Source of the DNA: Bacteroides coprosuis DSM 18011
GTDB lineage: Bacteria; Bacteroidota; Bacteroidia; Bacteroidales; Bacteroidaceae
NCBI GenBank assembly: GCA_000212915.1
Contig: CM001167.1
Span: forward strand, 124,001 to 188,000
Direction of reading: 5' to 3'
Length of the DNA stretch: 64,000 nucleotides
Positions 26,071 through 34,199 of the stretch are shown here, piece after piece; position 1 is the stretch's first letter; every line of letters starts with the position of its first letter. The position numbers and the translations under genes are program-made. The notes below the pieces were generated by a model that had not been told where the DNA came from, did not search any database, and saw nothing but the letters and a program-made list of their open reading frames with translations.

Positions 26071-26078
26071 TACATTTG
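26071..26078 (+). promoter_or_regulatory. -7 promoter box of the aromatic amino acid operon leader
   Basis: TACATTTG, a full -7 match, 29 bp upstream of the leader-peptide ATG and 189 bp upstream of pheA. Transcription from here would include the whole attenuator. Upstream sequence TTTCTTTTT (from 26049) is a poor -33 match. Confidence 0.6.
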
Positions 26079-26107
26079 TAAGCAGAAATACAACATACAA
26101 AGATTCG

Positions 26108-26191
26108 ATGAATTTATTTACTTATACATATTTCTTCTTTTACTTTTACTTTAGCAATGAAGTAGAGCGGGAAGTCATATGCAATATTTAA
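26108..26191 (+). CDS. Phe/Tyr-rich leader peptide of the pheA operon, 27 aa
   Basis: A short frame starting ATG and ending TAA. Residues 1-16 read MNLFTYTYFFFYFYFS: six Phe and four Tyr among residues 4-15. The tail is NEVEREVICNI. This composition is that of a leader peptide that senses charged tRNA-Phe and tRNA-Tyr, exactly the end products of the operon that follows. The aromatic codons end about 10 nt before the GAGCGGGA segment that can form an antiterminator. No homologue is claimed; the inference rests on sequence and position. Confidence 0.8.
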   Translation: MNLFTYTYFFFYFYFSNEVEREVICNI

Positions 26192-26254
26192 AGATTCAAC
26201 GAATCATTATTAAAAATACATGAAAGTCCCGCTCAATTGAGTGGGACTTTTTTT
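26165..26254 (+). promoter_or_regulatory. transcription attenuator (antiterminator/terminator) of the Phe/Tyr operon
   Basis: The terminator is AAAGTCCCGCTCAA paired with TTGAGTGGGACTTT (26223-26250, one G-U pair) followed by a T run to 26254. Its 5' arm TCCCGCTC (26227-26234) is also the exact complement of GAGCGGGA (26165-26172) within the leader reading frame. A ribosome stalled on the Phe/Tyr codons would leave GAGCGGGA free to form the antiterminator; a ribosome finishing the leader would cover it and let the terminator form. A small hairpin GATTC/GAATC (26193-26205) lies between. pheA starts 14 bp after the T run. Confidence 0.8.
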
Positions 26255-26267
26255 ATTGTCAAAAACT

Positions 26268-27107
26268 ATGAAGAAAATAGCAATACAAGGAGTACATGGA
26301 TCATATCATGATATAGCAGCTCATCAATATTTTAAAGGAGAAGAGTTAGAGTTAATATGCTGTTCCACTTTTGAAGAGATTTTTGAGTCCATTATCAATG
26401 ACCAAGAAGTAATCGGTATGCTTGCTATTGAAAACACCATAGCTGGAAGCCTATTACACAACAATGAGCTCCTAAGATTGAGTAATACCAATATAGTTGG
26501 AGAACACAAACTAAGAATTTCACACTGCATAGCCTGCTTGCCGAATCAATCTTGGGACGATATAAAAGAAGTAAACTCACACCCCATTGCCTTAATGCAA
26601 TGTCGGTCTTTTTTACAAGCTCATCCATCTATGCGAGTAGTAGAATCTGAGGATACTGCCCTAAGTGCGGAAGAAATAAACAAGAATCAAATAGAAGGAC
26701 ATGCTGCTATCTGTTCCAAATATGCAGCCCAAATAAATAAACTGAAAATTCTAGAAGAAGGAATTGAGACGAATAAGCACAACTTTACACGATTCTTAAT
26801 TGCGCAGTCTAGGATTGCTGAAAATAAAATTATTCCACAAAATAGAAATAAAGCGAGTATGGTATTTACCCTACCACATAAACTTGGTAGCCTTGCTCCT
26901 GTATTATCTATTCTCTCTTTTTACACAATGAACCTGACTAAGATCCAATCTCTCCCAATAATAGGTAGAGAATGGGAATATCAGTTTTATATTGATATTA
27001 CTTTTTCAGATTACGAACAATATAAACAGGCGCTAAATGCCATAGCACCACTTACTAATGATCTTAAAATTTTAGGTGAATATGAAGAAGGACAGTACAA
27101 TGTTTAA
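26268..27107 (+). CDS. pheA: prephenate dehydratase
   Basis: A 279-residue enzyme converting prephenate to phenylpyruvate in phenylalanine synthesis. The PDT domain has QGVHGSYHDIAA (residues 7-18), AIENTIAGSL (53-62) and the catalytic TRF (174-176). The C-terminal ACT domain (about 195-279) is the usual Phe-sensing module, but the ESRP motif reads QSLP here, so allosteric control may differ. The start is ATG 26268 (MKKIAIQGVHG); an upstream GTG at 26241 lies inside the attenuator terminator and is rejected. It is the first structural gene of the operon. Confidence 0.94.
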   Translation: MKKIAIQGVHGSYHDIAAHQYFKGEELELICCSTFEEIFESIINDQEVIGMLAIENTIAGSLLHNNELLRLSNTNIVGEHKLRISHCIACLPNQSWDDIKEVNSHPIALMQCRSFLQAHPSMRVVESEDTALSAEEINKNQIEGHAAICSKYAAQINKLKILEEGIETNKHNFTRFLIAQSRIAENKIIPQNRNKASMVFTLPHKLGSLAPVLSILSFYTMNLTKIQSLPIIGREWEYQFYIDITFSDYEQYKQALNAIAPLTNDLKILGEYEEGQYNV

Positions 27108-28275
27108 AATTCAGCCCGCTAACAGATTACATGATGTAAGCGAATACTATTTCTCAAAGAAGCTGAAAGAAATAGCAGAAATGAATGCAGAAGGGAAGAA
27201 TGTTATAAGCTTGGGTATTGGTAGTCCAGATCTTCCTCCTACCAAACATGTGATAGATACTCTTTGCCATGAAGCTCAAAATACTCATAATCATGGATAT
27301 CAACCCTATGTAGGGATTCCTGAATTACGCGAAGAGTTTTCTAAATGGTATAAGCATTGGTATGATGTTTCTCTTGATCCACAAAAAGAAATTCAACCAC
27401 TTATCGGATCAAAAGAAGGAATATTGCACATTACTCTGGCTTTTGTAAACCCTGGAGAGCAAGTTCTTGTTCCTAATCCAGGATATCCTACTTATACTTC
27501 GTTGAGCAAGATTTTGGGTGCTGAGGTTATTCCCTATAACTTAGACGAAAACAATGGATGGATTCCTGATTTTGATGAACTTAGGAAAATGGACTTGAGT
27601 AAAGTAAAACTTATGTGGACTAATTATCCTAACATGCCTACAGGGGCAAATGCAACAAAAGAACTATTTAGCAAACTAGTAGAATTTGCTCGAGAAAATG
27701 GCATTATTGTAGTAAATGACAATCCTTACAGTTTTATTTTGAATAAAGAACCTCTTAGTATATTAAGCATACCAGGAGCTAAAGACTGCTGCATTGAACT
27801 AAATTCTATGAGCAAAAGTCACAATATGTCGGGATGGCGAATCGGAATGGTAGCCTCCAATGAACAATTCATCTCGTGGATACTTAAAGTAAAAAGTAAT
27901 GTAGATAGTGGAATGTTCCGACCTATGCAATTAGCTGCTGCTGAAGCACTAAAAGTAGATATGGACTGGTATGCATATAATAATAAAAACTATAGTCGTA
28001 GAAGAGCTTTAGCTTCTAAAATTTTGGATGAGCTAGATTGCTCATACGACAGAAATCAAGTAGGATTATTCCTTTGGGGTAAAATCCCCAACTACTATGA
28101 GACTGTAGAGAGCCTAACGGAGTATTTATTACAAAAGGCTCATGTGTTTATTACACCTGGCTTTATATTTGGAAGCAATGGCAGTAGATATGTAAGATTA
28201 TCTTTATGTTGTAATGAAGAACATCTCGAAGAGGCTCTTTTGAGAATCAGACATTTAAGAAGTAAGAAAAATTAA
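27082..28275 (+). CDS. class I/II aminotransferase of the aromatic amino acid operon
   Basis: A 397-residue PLP-dependent fold-type I aminotransferase. The PLP Lys is Lys245 in NSMSKSHNMSGWR; other signatures are YPNMPTGA (Asn near 184), NDNPYSF and the phosphate-binding R of GWRIG. Its place between prephenate dehydratase and DAHP synthase suggests it transaminates phenylpyruvate and 4-hydroxyphenylpyruvate, finishing Phe and Tyr; the family (AspC/DapL-like) does not fix the substrate. Its start overlaps the end of pheA by 26 bp; ATGs at 27082 and 27100 are both possible. The overlap implies translational coupling. Confidence 0.88.
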   Translation: MKKDSTMFKIQPANRLHDVSEYYFSKKLKEIAEMNAEGKNVISLGIGSPDLPPTKHVIDTLCHEAQNTHNHGYQPYVGIPELREEFSKWYKHWYDVSLDPQKEIQPLIGSKEGILHITLAFVNPGEQVLVPNPGYPTYTSLSKILGAEVIPYNLDENNGWIPDFDELRKMDLSKVKLMWTNYPNMPTGANATKELFSKLVEFARENGIIVVNDNPYSFILNKEPLSILSIPGAKDCCIELNSMSKSHNMSGWRIGMVASNEQFISWILKVKSNVDSGMFRPMQLAAAEALKVDMDWYAYNNKNYSRRRALASKILDELDCSYDRNQVGLFLWGKIPNYYETVESLTEYLLQKAHVFITPGFIFGSNGSRYVRLSLCCNEEHLEEALLRIRHLRSKKN

Positions 28276-28292
28276 TTTGACAATATAATAAA

Positions 28293-29363
28293 ATGGAACT
28301 TGAATCAATTTTACTACCGGGAATTCCTGCAAAAAGACCAATGGTAATTGCAGGACCATGTAGTGCAGAAACAGAAGAACAGGTGTTATCAACAGCTCAT
28401 AGTATTGCAGCTAAAGGTATTAAAATCTTTAGAGCTGGAATATGGAAACCGCGTACTAAACCAGGAGGATTCGAAGGTGTAGGTGTAGTGGGGCTACCTT
28501 GGTTGAAGAGGGTAAAAGAAGAAACTGGTATGTACATCTCCACAGAAGTGGCGACTGCTAAACATGCTTATGAAGCACTTAAGGCAGGAGTAGATATTCT
28601 TTGGATTGGAGCAAGAACTACAGCCAACCCTTTTGCTGTTCAAGAAATTGCAGATGCGCTAAAAGGGGTAGATATCCCTGTACTTGTGAAAAATCCTGTA
28701 AATCCTGACCTAGAGCTTTGGATAGGTGCTTTAGAAAGAATTCACAATGCTGGTATTAAAAAACTAGGTGCTATACACCGTGGATTTAGTAGTTATGAGA
28801 AAAAGATTTACCGTAACATACCTCAATGGCACATTCCTATTGAATTAAGAAGAAGAATTCCCGAACTGCCTATTCTCTGTGATCCTAGCCATATAGGTGG
28901 TAAACGTGAACTTATTGCTCCCATCAGCCAACAAGCAATGGATTTGAATTTTAATGGTTTAGTAATTGAAAGCCACTACAATCCTGAATGTGCATGGAGT
29001 GATGCTGCTCAACAAGTTACTCCTGATGTTTTGGACTATATCTTAAATTTATTGGTCATTAGAGAAGGAGTACAACAAACCACCGAAAATTTAAATATGC
29101 TCAGAAAGCAAATTGATGAGTGCGACAATGACCTTTTGGAAGTATTATCAAAGCGCATGAGAATTGCCAGAGAAATAGGAACTTATAAAAAAGAACATAA
29201 CATGACAGTACTTCAAGCGAGCCGCTACAACGAAATCCTTAATAAAAGAGGAGAACAAGGTGAAACTTGTGCTATGTCGGCAAGCTTTATAAAAGATGTG
29301 TTCGAATCTATTCACGAAGAATCTGTTCGCCAACAAATGGAAATACTTAATAAACATAACTAA
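28293..29363 (+). CDS. bifunctional DAHP synthase / chorismate mutase
   Basis: A 356-residue fusion. Residues about 1-255 are a type I-beta (KDO8P synthase-like) 3-deoxy-D-arabino-heptulosonate-7-phosphate synthase: GPCSAE (21-26), KPRTKPGGFEG (52-62), DPSHIGGKR (197-205). Residues about 265-350 are an AroQ chorismate mutase helix bundle with LRKQIDECDNDLLEVLSKR. It catalyses the first step of the shikimate pathway and the conversion of chorismate to prephenate. Fused chorismate mutase in this family often acts as the feedback-sensing domain for prephenate. It lies in the operon between the aminotransferase and tyrA. Confidence 0.94.
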   Translation: MELESILLPGIPAKRPMVIAGPCSAETEEQVLSTAHSIAAKGIKIFRAGIWKPRTKPGGFEGVGVVGLPWLKRVKEETGMYISTEVATAKHAYEALKAGVDILWIGARTTANPFAVQEIADALKGVDIPVLVKNPVNPDLELWIGALERIHNAGIKKLGAIHRGFSSYEKKIYRNIPQWHIPIELRRRIPELPILCDPSHIGGKRELIAPISQQAMDLNFNGLVIESHYNPECAWSDAAQQVTPDVLDYILNLLVIREGVQQTTENLNMLRKQIDECDNDLLEVLSKRMRIAREIGTYKKEHNMTVLQASRYNEILNKRGEQGETCAMSASFIKDVFESIHEESVRQQMEILNKHN

Positions 29364-30136
29364 TGAAAATACTTATTCTGGGAGCTGGTAAGATGGGCTC
29401 GTTTTTTAATGATGCATTAAGCTTTAAGCATGAAACAGCTGTTTACGAAACTAATCCTCAAAAACTAAGATTCGTATATAATACTTATCGCTTCACTACA
29501 CTTAAGGAGATTGAAGAATTCAAACCAGAATTGGTAATAAATGCTGCAACTGTAAAGTATACAATTGATGCTTTCAACCAAGTAATTCCAGTGTTACCTA
29601 AAGATTGTATTCTTAGTGATATTGCATCTATAAAGAATGGGTTAAAAGATTTTTATAAAGAGTGTGGATTTCCTTTTGTTTCTACTCACCCCATGTTTGG
29701 TCCAACCTTTGCTACATTGTCAAATTTAAATAATGAAAGTGCCATTATTATAAGCGAAAGTGACCATCTAGGAAAAGTTTTTTTCAAAGATCTCTATAAC
29801 ACACTCGGTTTAAACATCTTCGAGTATTCTTTTGAAGAGCATGACGAAACAGCTGCTTATTCTCTATCTATACCTTTTGTTTCTTCTTTTGTTTTCTCTG
29901 CTGTTATGAGACATCAGGAGGCTCCGGGAACAACATTTAAGAAGCATATGGCGATAGCCAAAGGCGTATTAAGTGAAGATGATTTTCTCTTACAAGAAAT
30001 CCTTTTCAACTCAAGAACTCCTAAGCAGATTGAAAAGATAATTGGGGAACTTGAAAGATTACATCAAATTATAGATAAAAAAGACTCAGAGAGTATGGCT
30101 CGATACCTCAGTGAAATTAGAGAGAAAATCAAATAA
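29363..30136 (+). CDS. tyrA: prephenate dehydrogenase
   Basis: A 257-residue NAD(P)-dependent enzyme converting prephenate to 4-hydroxyphenylpyruvate for tyrosine. The N-terminal Rossmann motif is ILGAGKMGSFF (about residues 4-14); the conserved catalytic His is in STHPMFGPTF (about 110-119). It is at the short end of the family and has no ACT domain. Its ATG overlaps the preceding stop (TAATG), so translation is coupled. It is the last gene of the attenuated aromatic operon. Confidence 0.92.
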   Translation: MKILILGAGKMGSFFNDALSFKHETAVYETNPQKLRFVYNTYRFTTLKEIEEFKPELVINAATVKYTIDAFNQVIPVLPKDCILSDIASIKNGLKDFYKECGFPFVSTHPMFGPTFATLSNLNNESAIIISESDHLGKVFFKDLYNTLGLNIFEYSFEEHDETAAYSLSIPFVSSFVFSAVMRHQEAPGTTFKKHMAIAKGVLSEDDFLLQEILFNSRTPKQIEKIIGELERLHQIIDKKDSESMARYLSEIREKIK

Positions 30137-30201
30137 TGGTTTTCTCTCTTTTATTTACCAATGATTAATATTCCGAATGAGAGAAATAGGAATAAAACAG
30201 C

Positions 30202-30209
30202 TATTTTTG
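30202..30209 (+). promoter_or_regulatory. -7 promoter box of dnaG
   Basis: TATTTTTG, a full -7 match, 23 bp upstream of the ATG at 30233. It lies inside the longer open frame that begins at 30161, which argues against that longer start. Confidence 0.5.
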
Positions 30210-30232
30210 TCTTTGAAGGAGATTCTTATAAA

Positions 30233-32224
30233 ATGATTGATCAAGCTACTATAGATCGCATAATGAATGCAGCACAAATTGTTGATGTTGTATCAGAATT
30301 TGTTACACTTCGTAAAAGAGGTGTCAACTATATCGGTTTATGCCCTTTTCACGACGAGAAGACGCCCTCATTCAGTGTCTCACCATCAAAGCAGATTTGC
30401 AAATGCTTTAGTTGTGGAAAAGGAGGAAATGTCGTTCATTTCATTATGGAGCATGAGCAACTCAATTACTATGAAGCTCTAAAATTCCTAGCTAAGAAAT
30501 ACAATATCGAAATTCAGGAAAAGGAGCTGACTGCTGAACAGATTCAGGCTCGAAGTACCAGAGAAAGTATGTTTGTTGTCAATAACTTTGCTAGAGATTA
30601 CTTCGCAGATATTTTAAAGAATCATCCCAATGGGAAAAGTATTGGGCTAGCTTATTTTAGACAAAGAGGGTTTAGAGATGACACTATTGCCAAGTTTCAA
30701 CTTGGATACTCCATTGATGCCAGAAGTGGTTTAGCTAATGAAGCCCTAAAAAAAGGATTCAAAAAAGAATTTCTCGTAAAAACGGGGCTATGCTATGAAG
30801 CTGATAATGGAGATATCCACGACCGGTTTTGGAGTAGAGTGATCTTCCCCGTGCATACTCTTTCAGGAAAGGTTGTTGCATTTGGAGGAAGAACCTTAAA
30901 TACAGAAAATAAGCGCATAGCTAAATACGTAAACTCTCCTGAGTCAGAAATATATACCAAGAGTAATGAGCTTTATGGAATATTCTTCGCTAAACAAGCT
31001 ATTGTAAAAGCAGATAACTGCTTCTTAGTTGAAGGATATACAGATGTTATTTCTATGCATCAAGCAGGTGTAGAAAATGTCGTTTCATCTTCAGGAACAG
31101 CTTTAACCACAGGACAAATCAGATTAATTCACCGTTTCACTGATAATATCACAGTGCTTTATGATGGTGATATGGCAGGCATTAGGGCTTCTTTAAGAGG
31201 GATTGATATGCTTCTAGAAGAGGGAATGAATGTAAAAGTAGTTCTTTTACCAGACGGGGAAGATCCCGATTCATTCGCTCGGAAACAAAATGCAACCAGT
31301 TTTCAAGAATACATCCAGCAAAACGAAAAAGATTTTATTCGTTTCAAAACAAGTTTACTCATAGATGAAGCAGGTGAAGACCCAATTAAGAAAGCAGAAC
31401 TAATAGCAGATATCGTTAAAAGTATATCGGTTATACCCGAAGCTATTATACGTTCCGTCTACATTAAAGAAACTAGTCAATTGCTCCACATTAGTGAAAA
31501 TATTCTTGTTGCTGAAGTCACAAAACTTAAAAGAGAAGAGCTTAGCAAGAATAGACGAATCCTTAAAAGAGAAGAGGCTAAAGAAAAAGAGCAGCAAGAA
31601 GAAAAGAGTTCGTCACCTCGCACATCTTATATACCAACAGAAGGACAAGAGGGGCAAGAATTTTATAAGTTTGAGCGATTAATTATTCAAACAATAGTAA
31701 GGTATGGAAATCATGCCATCTGCAATATTGTCAATTCAGAAGGGGAAGAAGAAAGTATTAGTGTCATCGAATACATTATAAACGATTTACGACAAGATGA
31801 ATTAGAATTTTATAATCCTCTTCATCGTACTTTATTAGAGGAAAGTAAACGTTTTATTATTGAAGGACATCAAGGTGAAATTTCTAGATTCTTTTTAACT
31901 CATCCCAATCCAGAAATAAGCAGATTAGCTGCTGATTTAGTAAGTGATAAGTATCAGTTGAGTAAATATCATACAAAGAGCCAAACAATTACTACGGATG
32001 AAGAAAGGTTGGATGAATTAGTACCTACACTACTAATTAATTTCAAGAATGCCCTTGTTCTAACAGAAATCAAACACTCTTTACAAGCACTACAAAAACC
32101 AGAAATTATTCGTGATCCCGAAAAATGCAACTCTTTAATGGAACATTATTTAGAGTTGAAACAGATACAAAGTGTTATGGCAAAAAAACTAGGTGATAGA
32201 GTTATCATACCACCTAGCATCTAA
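30233..32224 (+). CDS. dnaG: DNA primase DnaG
   Basis: A 663-residue primase. The start MIDQATIDRIMNAAQIVDVV is the normal DnaG N-terminus; the frame is open 24 codons further up but across a -7 box. The CHC2 zinc ribbon has Cys37, His40, Cys58 and Cys61. The RNA polymerase core spans about residues 110-400 with TOPRIM motifs LVEGYTDVISMHQAG and LYDGDMAGIRA. A charged linker (EEAKEKEQQEEKS) leads to the C-terminal helicase-binding domain. DnaG lays RNA primers at the replication fork with DnaB. It is convergent with folE. Confidence 0.95.
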   Translation: MIDQATIDRIMNAAQIVDVVSEFVTLRKRGVNYIGLCPFHDEKTPSFSVSPSKQICKCFSCGKGGNVVHFIMEHEQLNYYEALKFLAKKYNIEIQEKELTAEQIQARSTRESMFVVNNFARDYFADILKNHPNGKSIGLAYFRQRGFRDDTIAKFQLGYSIDARSGLANEALKKGFKKEFLVKTGLCYEADNGDIHDRFWSRVIFPVHTLSGKVVAFGGRTLNTENKRIAKYVNSPESEIYTKSNELYGIFFAKQAIVKADNCFLVEGYTDVISMHQAGVENVVSSSGTALTTGQIRLIHRFTDNITVLYDGDMAGIRASLRGIDMLLEEGMNVKVVLLPDGEDPDSFARKQNATSFQEYIQQNEKDFIRFKTSLLIDEAGEDPIKKAELIADIVKSISVIPEAIIRSVYIKETSQLLHISENILVAEVTKLKREELSKNRRILKREEAKEKEQQEEKSSSPRTSYIPTEGQEGQEFYKFERLIIQTIVRYGNHAICNIVNSEGEEESISVIEYIINDLRQDELEFYNPLHRTLLEESKRFIIEGHQGEISRFFLTHPNPEISRLAADLVSDKYQLSKYHTKSQTITTDEERLDELVPTLLINFKNALVLTEIKHSLQALQKPEIIRDPEKCNSLMEHYLELKQIQSVMAKKLGDRVIIPPSI

Positions 32225-32237
32225 ATATATTATAATC

Positions 32238-32828
32238 TTATTTTTGTCGAATTAAATTCATGAATTCTTCGCGAGTCTTTGCCTGATTAAAGGCCCCAGT
32301 AAAATCGGAAGTTGTAGTGATTGAATTTTGTTTTTCAACTCCTCTCATTTGCATACACATATGCTTAGCCTCGATGACAACCATTACCCCCAACGGATTT
32401 AAGGCCTCTTGAATACACTCTTTTATCTGAAGAGTCATACGTTCCTGAACCTGCAAGCGGTGTGAAAAGACATCTACTACACGTGCTATTTTACTTAGTC
32501 CTGTAATATATCCACTCGGAATATAAGCTACATGTGCTTTACCATAAAAGGGTAACATATGATGCTCACACAAAGAAAAGAAATCAATGTCTTTTACAAT
32601 TACCATCTGCTTATAATCTTCTTTAAATCGAGCACTCATTAGGACTTCATGGGGATCCATTCGGTATCCTCGAGTTAATGTTAGCATGGCTTTTGCTACT
32701 CGCTCAGGAGTTTTTATTAATCCTTCACGTTCTGGATCTTCTCCTAATAAGCTTAATACTTCAGTATAGTGTTCTTTTAAACTCTTTATCTCTGATTGTA
32801 GTGCATCAAAGTTATCTTTATTCTGCAT
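32238..32828 (-). CDS. folE: GTP cyclohydrolase I
   Basis: A 196-residue enzyme opening GTP to 7,8-dihydroneopterin triphosphate, the first step of tetrahydrofolate (and queuosine-type) synthesis. Zinc and active-site residues are in [16 protein letters not shown] (Cys, His) and MCMQMRGV (second Cys); [14 protein letters not shown] and [10 protein letters not shown] are the family signatures. It lies 19 bp downstream of the SPOR gene and at the end of a minus-strand cluster with tpiA. Confidence 0.96.
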   Translation of the reverse strand: MQNKDNFDALQSEIKSLKEHYTEVLSLLGEDPEREGLIKTPERVAKAMLTLTRGYRMDPHEVLMSARFKEDYKQMVIVKDIDFFSLCEHHMLPFYGKAHVAYIPSGYITGLSKIARVVDVFSHRLQVQERMTLQIKECIQEALNPLGVMVVIEAKHMCMQMRGVEKQNSITTTSDFTGAFNQAKTREEFMNLIRQK

Positions 32829-32847
32829 TATAGTTATAGGTTTATAT

Positions 32848-33315
32848 TTAATCTAGAGGAATAACAATCTGTTCCCGCACAATTGATACCTCTTTAAATT
32901 TATTTGTCGCTCGAAGCTTACGCAACATAGCATCTGCTTCTTCAATACTTCTAAAGTCTCCTACTCTACATATCCATCTTGGGGATACAAATGGCGTATA
33001 AACAGCTAGTTCAGGAAAAAGCTTGGCAACTTGTTCGCCTATGGAAATAGCTCTATTTCTTGCTTCTCGTGTATTATTACCAGCAAAAACTTGAATTCTA
33101 TAGCCTGTAGCTTTAATAATATTTTTATCACCTGTAGAAACAACTTCTGCAGTTACACTTTTCAATAAAGCTTCAATTTTAGGATCTTGAAATATACGCA
33201 CTTTCCCTTGACCAGGTTTATCTGCTTTAAGAGAGGTTATAATATCTTTTTTTTCTTGTGCATAGAGACAACTACAACACAGACTAAGTCCTAATATAAA
33301 TGCTTTTCTAACCAT
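32848..33315 (-). CDS. exported SPOR-domain protein
   Basis: A 155-residue protein with a signal peptide ([20 protein letters not shown]). The C-terminal SPOR domain (about residues 68-140: [18 protein letters not shown] ... [18 protein letters not shown]) binds denuded peptidoglycan glycans at division sites or after amidase action. The Cys pair in LCCSC might allow lipidation, but the lipobox is poor. It has a -7 box upstream and is probably cotranscribed with folE. Confidence 0.85.
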   Translation of the reverse strand: MVRKAFILGLSLCCSCLYAQEKKDIITSLKADKPGQGKVRIFQDPKIEALLKSVTAEVVSTGDKNIIKATGYRIQVFAGNNTREARNRAISIGEQVAKLFPELAVYTPFVSPRWICRVGDFRSIEEADAMLRKLRATNKFKEVSIVREQIVIPLD

Positions 33316-33320
33316 AGGGA

Positions 33321-33328
33321 CAAATTTA
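33321..33328 (-). promoter_or_regulatory. -7 promoter box of the SPOR-folE pair
   Basis: TAAATTTG on the minus strand immediately upstream of the SPOR gene (5 bp before its ATG). If used with this ATG the leader would be extremely short, so it may be fortuitous. Confidence 0.3.
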
Positions 33329-33353
33329 ATAAACTTGTTTATATATAAAAAAG

Positions 33354-33387
33354 AAACTCAATTGGGTGTTAATTCCCAATTGAGTTT
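33354..33387 (-). terminator. intrinsic terminator after tpiA
   Basis: Perfect 13-bp arms AAACTCAATTGGG/CCCAATTGAGTTT with an 8-nt loop, followed on the minus strand by CTTTTTT. It lies 15 bp after the tpiA stop. Confidence 0.88.
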
Positions 33388-33402
33388 GCAATATAGCTAT
33401 AA

Positions 33403-34164
33403 TTATGCTTTAAAGCCGTCAATAACGCCTTTGAAGTCTTCAGCTTTTAGTGAAGCACCACCAATAAGACCACCGTCAACGTCTGGATTAGCAAATAATT
33501 CTTTTGCATTTGAAGCTTTACAGCTACCACCATAAAGGATAGAAGTATTGTTTGCTACATCTTTACCGTATTTGTCAGCTATTACCGAACGAATGAATGC
33601 ATGCATTTCTTGAGCTTGAGCACTTGAAGCTGTTTTACCTGTACCAATAGCCCAAACTGGTTCATAAGCAATAACAAGTTTGCCAAATTCTTCAGCTGAA
33701 AGTTCAAAAAGAGCTTCTGCCAATTGAGATTTAACAATTTCGTTTTGCTTGTTTGATTCACGTTCTTCTAAAACTTCACCTACACAGAAGATAGGAGTTA
33801 AACCATTAGCCAAAGCTAAGTTTACTTTATCTTTAAGAGTAGCAGATGTTTCATGATAGTATGCACGACGTTCTGAGTGACCTAAGATAACGTATTTAGC
33901 ACCAGTTGAAGCAACCATAGATGCTGAAACTTCACCTGTGTATGCTCCTGATTCTTTGTCTGCACAATCTTCAGCACCTACACCTATTTTAGAAGCATCT
34001 ACTAAAGGAGTAACAGAAGCTAAATGAATAAATGGAGTACAGATGATTACATCACAATTTGGAGTTTCGTTTGCTAAGATAGCATTTACGTCTTTCGCTA
34101 ACTGAATACCTTCTTGAAGGTTTTTGTTCATTTTCCAGTTTCCTGCAACAATGTTTTTTCTCAT
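33403..34164 (-). CDS. tpiA: triosephosphate isomerase
   Basis: A 253-residue TIM barrel interconverting dihydroxyacetone phosphate and glyceraldehyde-3-phosphate. Catalytic residues are Lys in NWKMNK (residues 8-13), His in LGHSERR, and Glu in [12 protein letters not shown]; the phosphate loop GGSCK follows. Length is normal. The gene is third in the DUF1599-DoxX-tpiA operon, 35 bp after the DoxX gene, and has its own terminator. Confidence 0.97.
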   Translation of the reverse strand: MRKNIVAGNWKMNKNLQEGIQLAKDVNAILANETPNCDVIICTPFIHLASVTPLVDASKIGVGAEDCADKESGAYTGEVSASMVASTGAKYVILGHSERRAYYHETSATLKDKVNLALANGLTPIFCVGEVLEERESNKQNEIVKSQLAEALFELSAEEFGKLVIAYEPVWAIGTGKTASSAQAQEMHAFIRSVIADKYGKDVANNTSILYGGSCKASNAKELFANPDVDGGLIGGASLKAEDFKGVIDGFKA

Positions 34165-34199
34165 TTTTGTTTTATTATAAAGTTTAATTAATAAAAGAA

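Noticed and set aside
26241-26267. Longer pheA start (GTG at 26241)
   Set aside because: The codons lie within the 3' arm and T run of the attenuator terminator; ATG 26268 gives the normal family N-terminus.
30161-30232. Longer dnaG start at 30161
   Set aside because: The extra 24 residues are not part of DnaG and cross a full -7 box; MIDQATIDRIM is the usual N-terminus.
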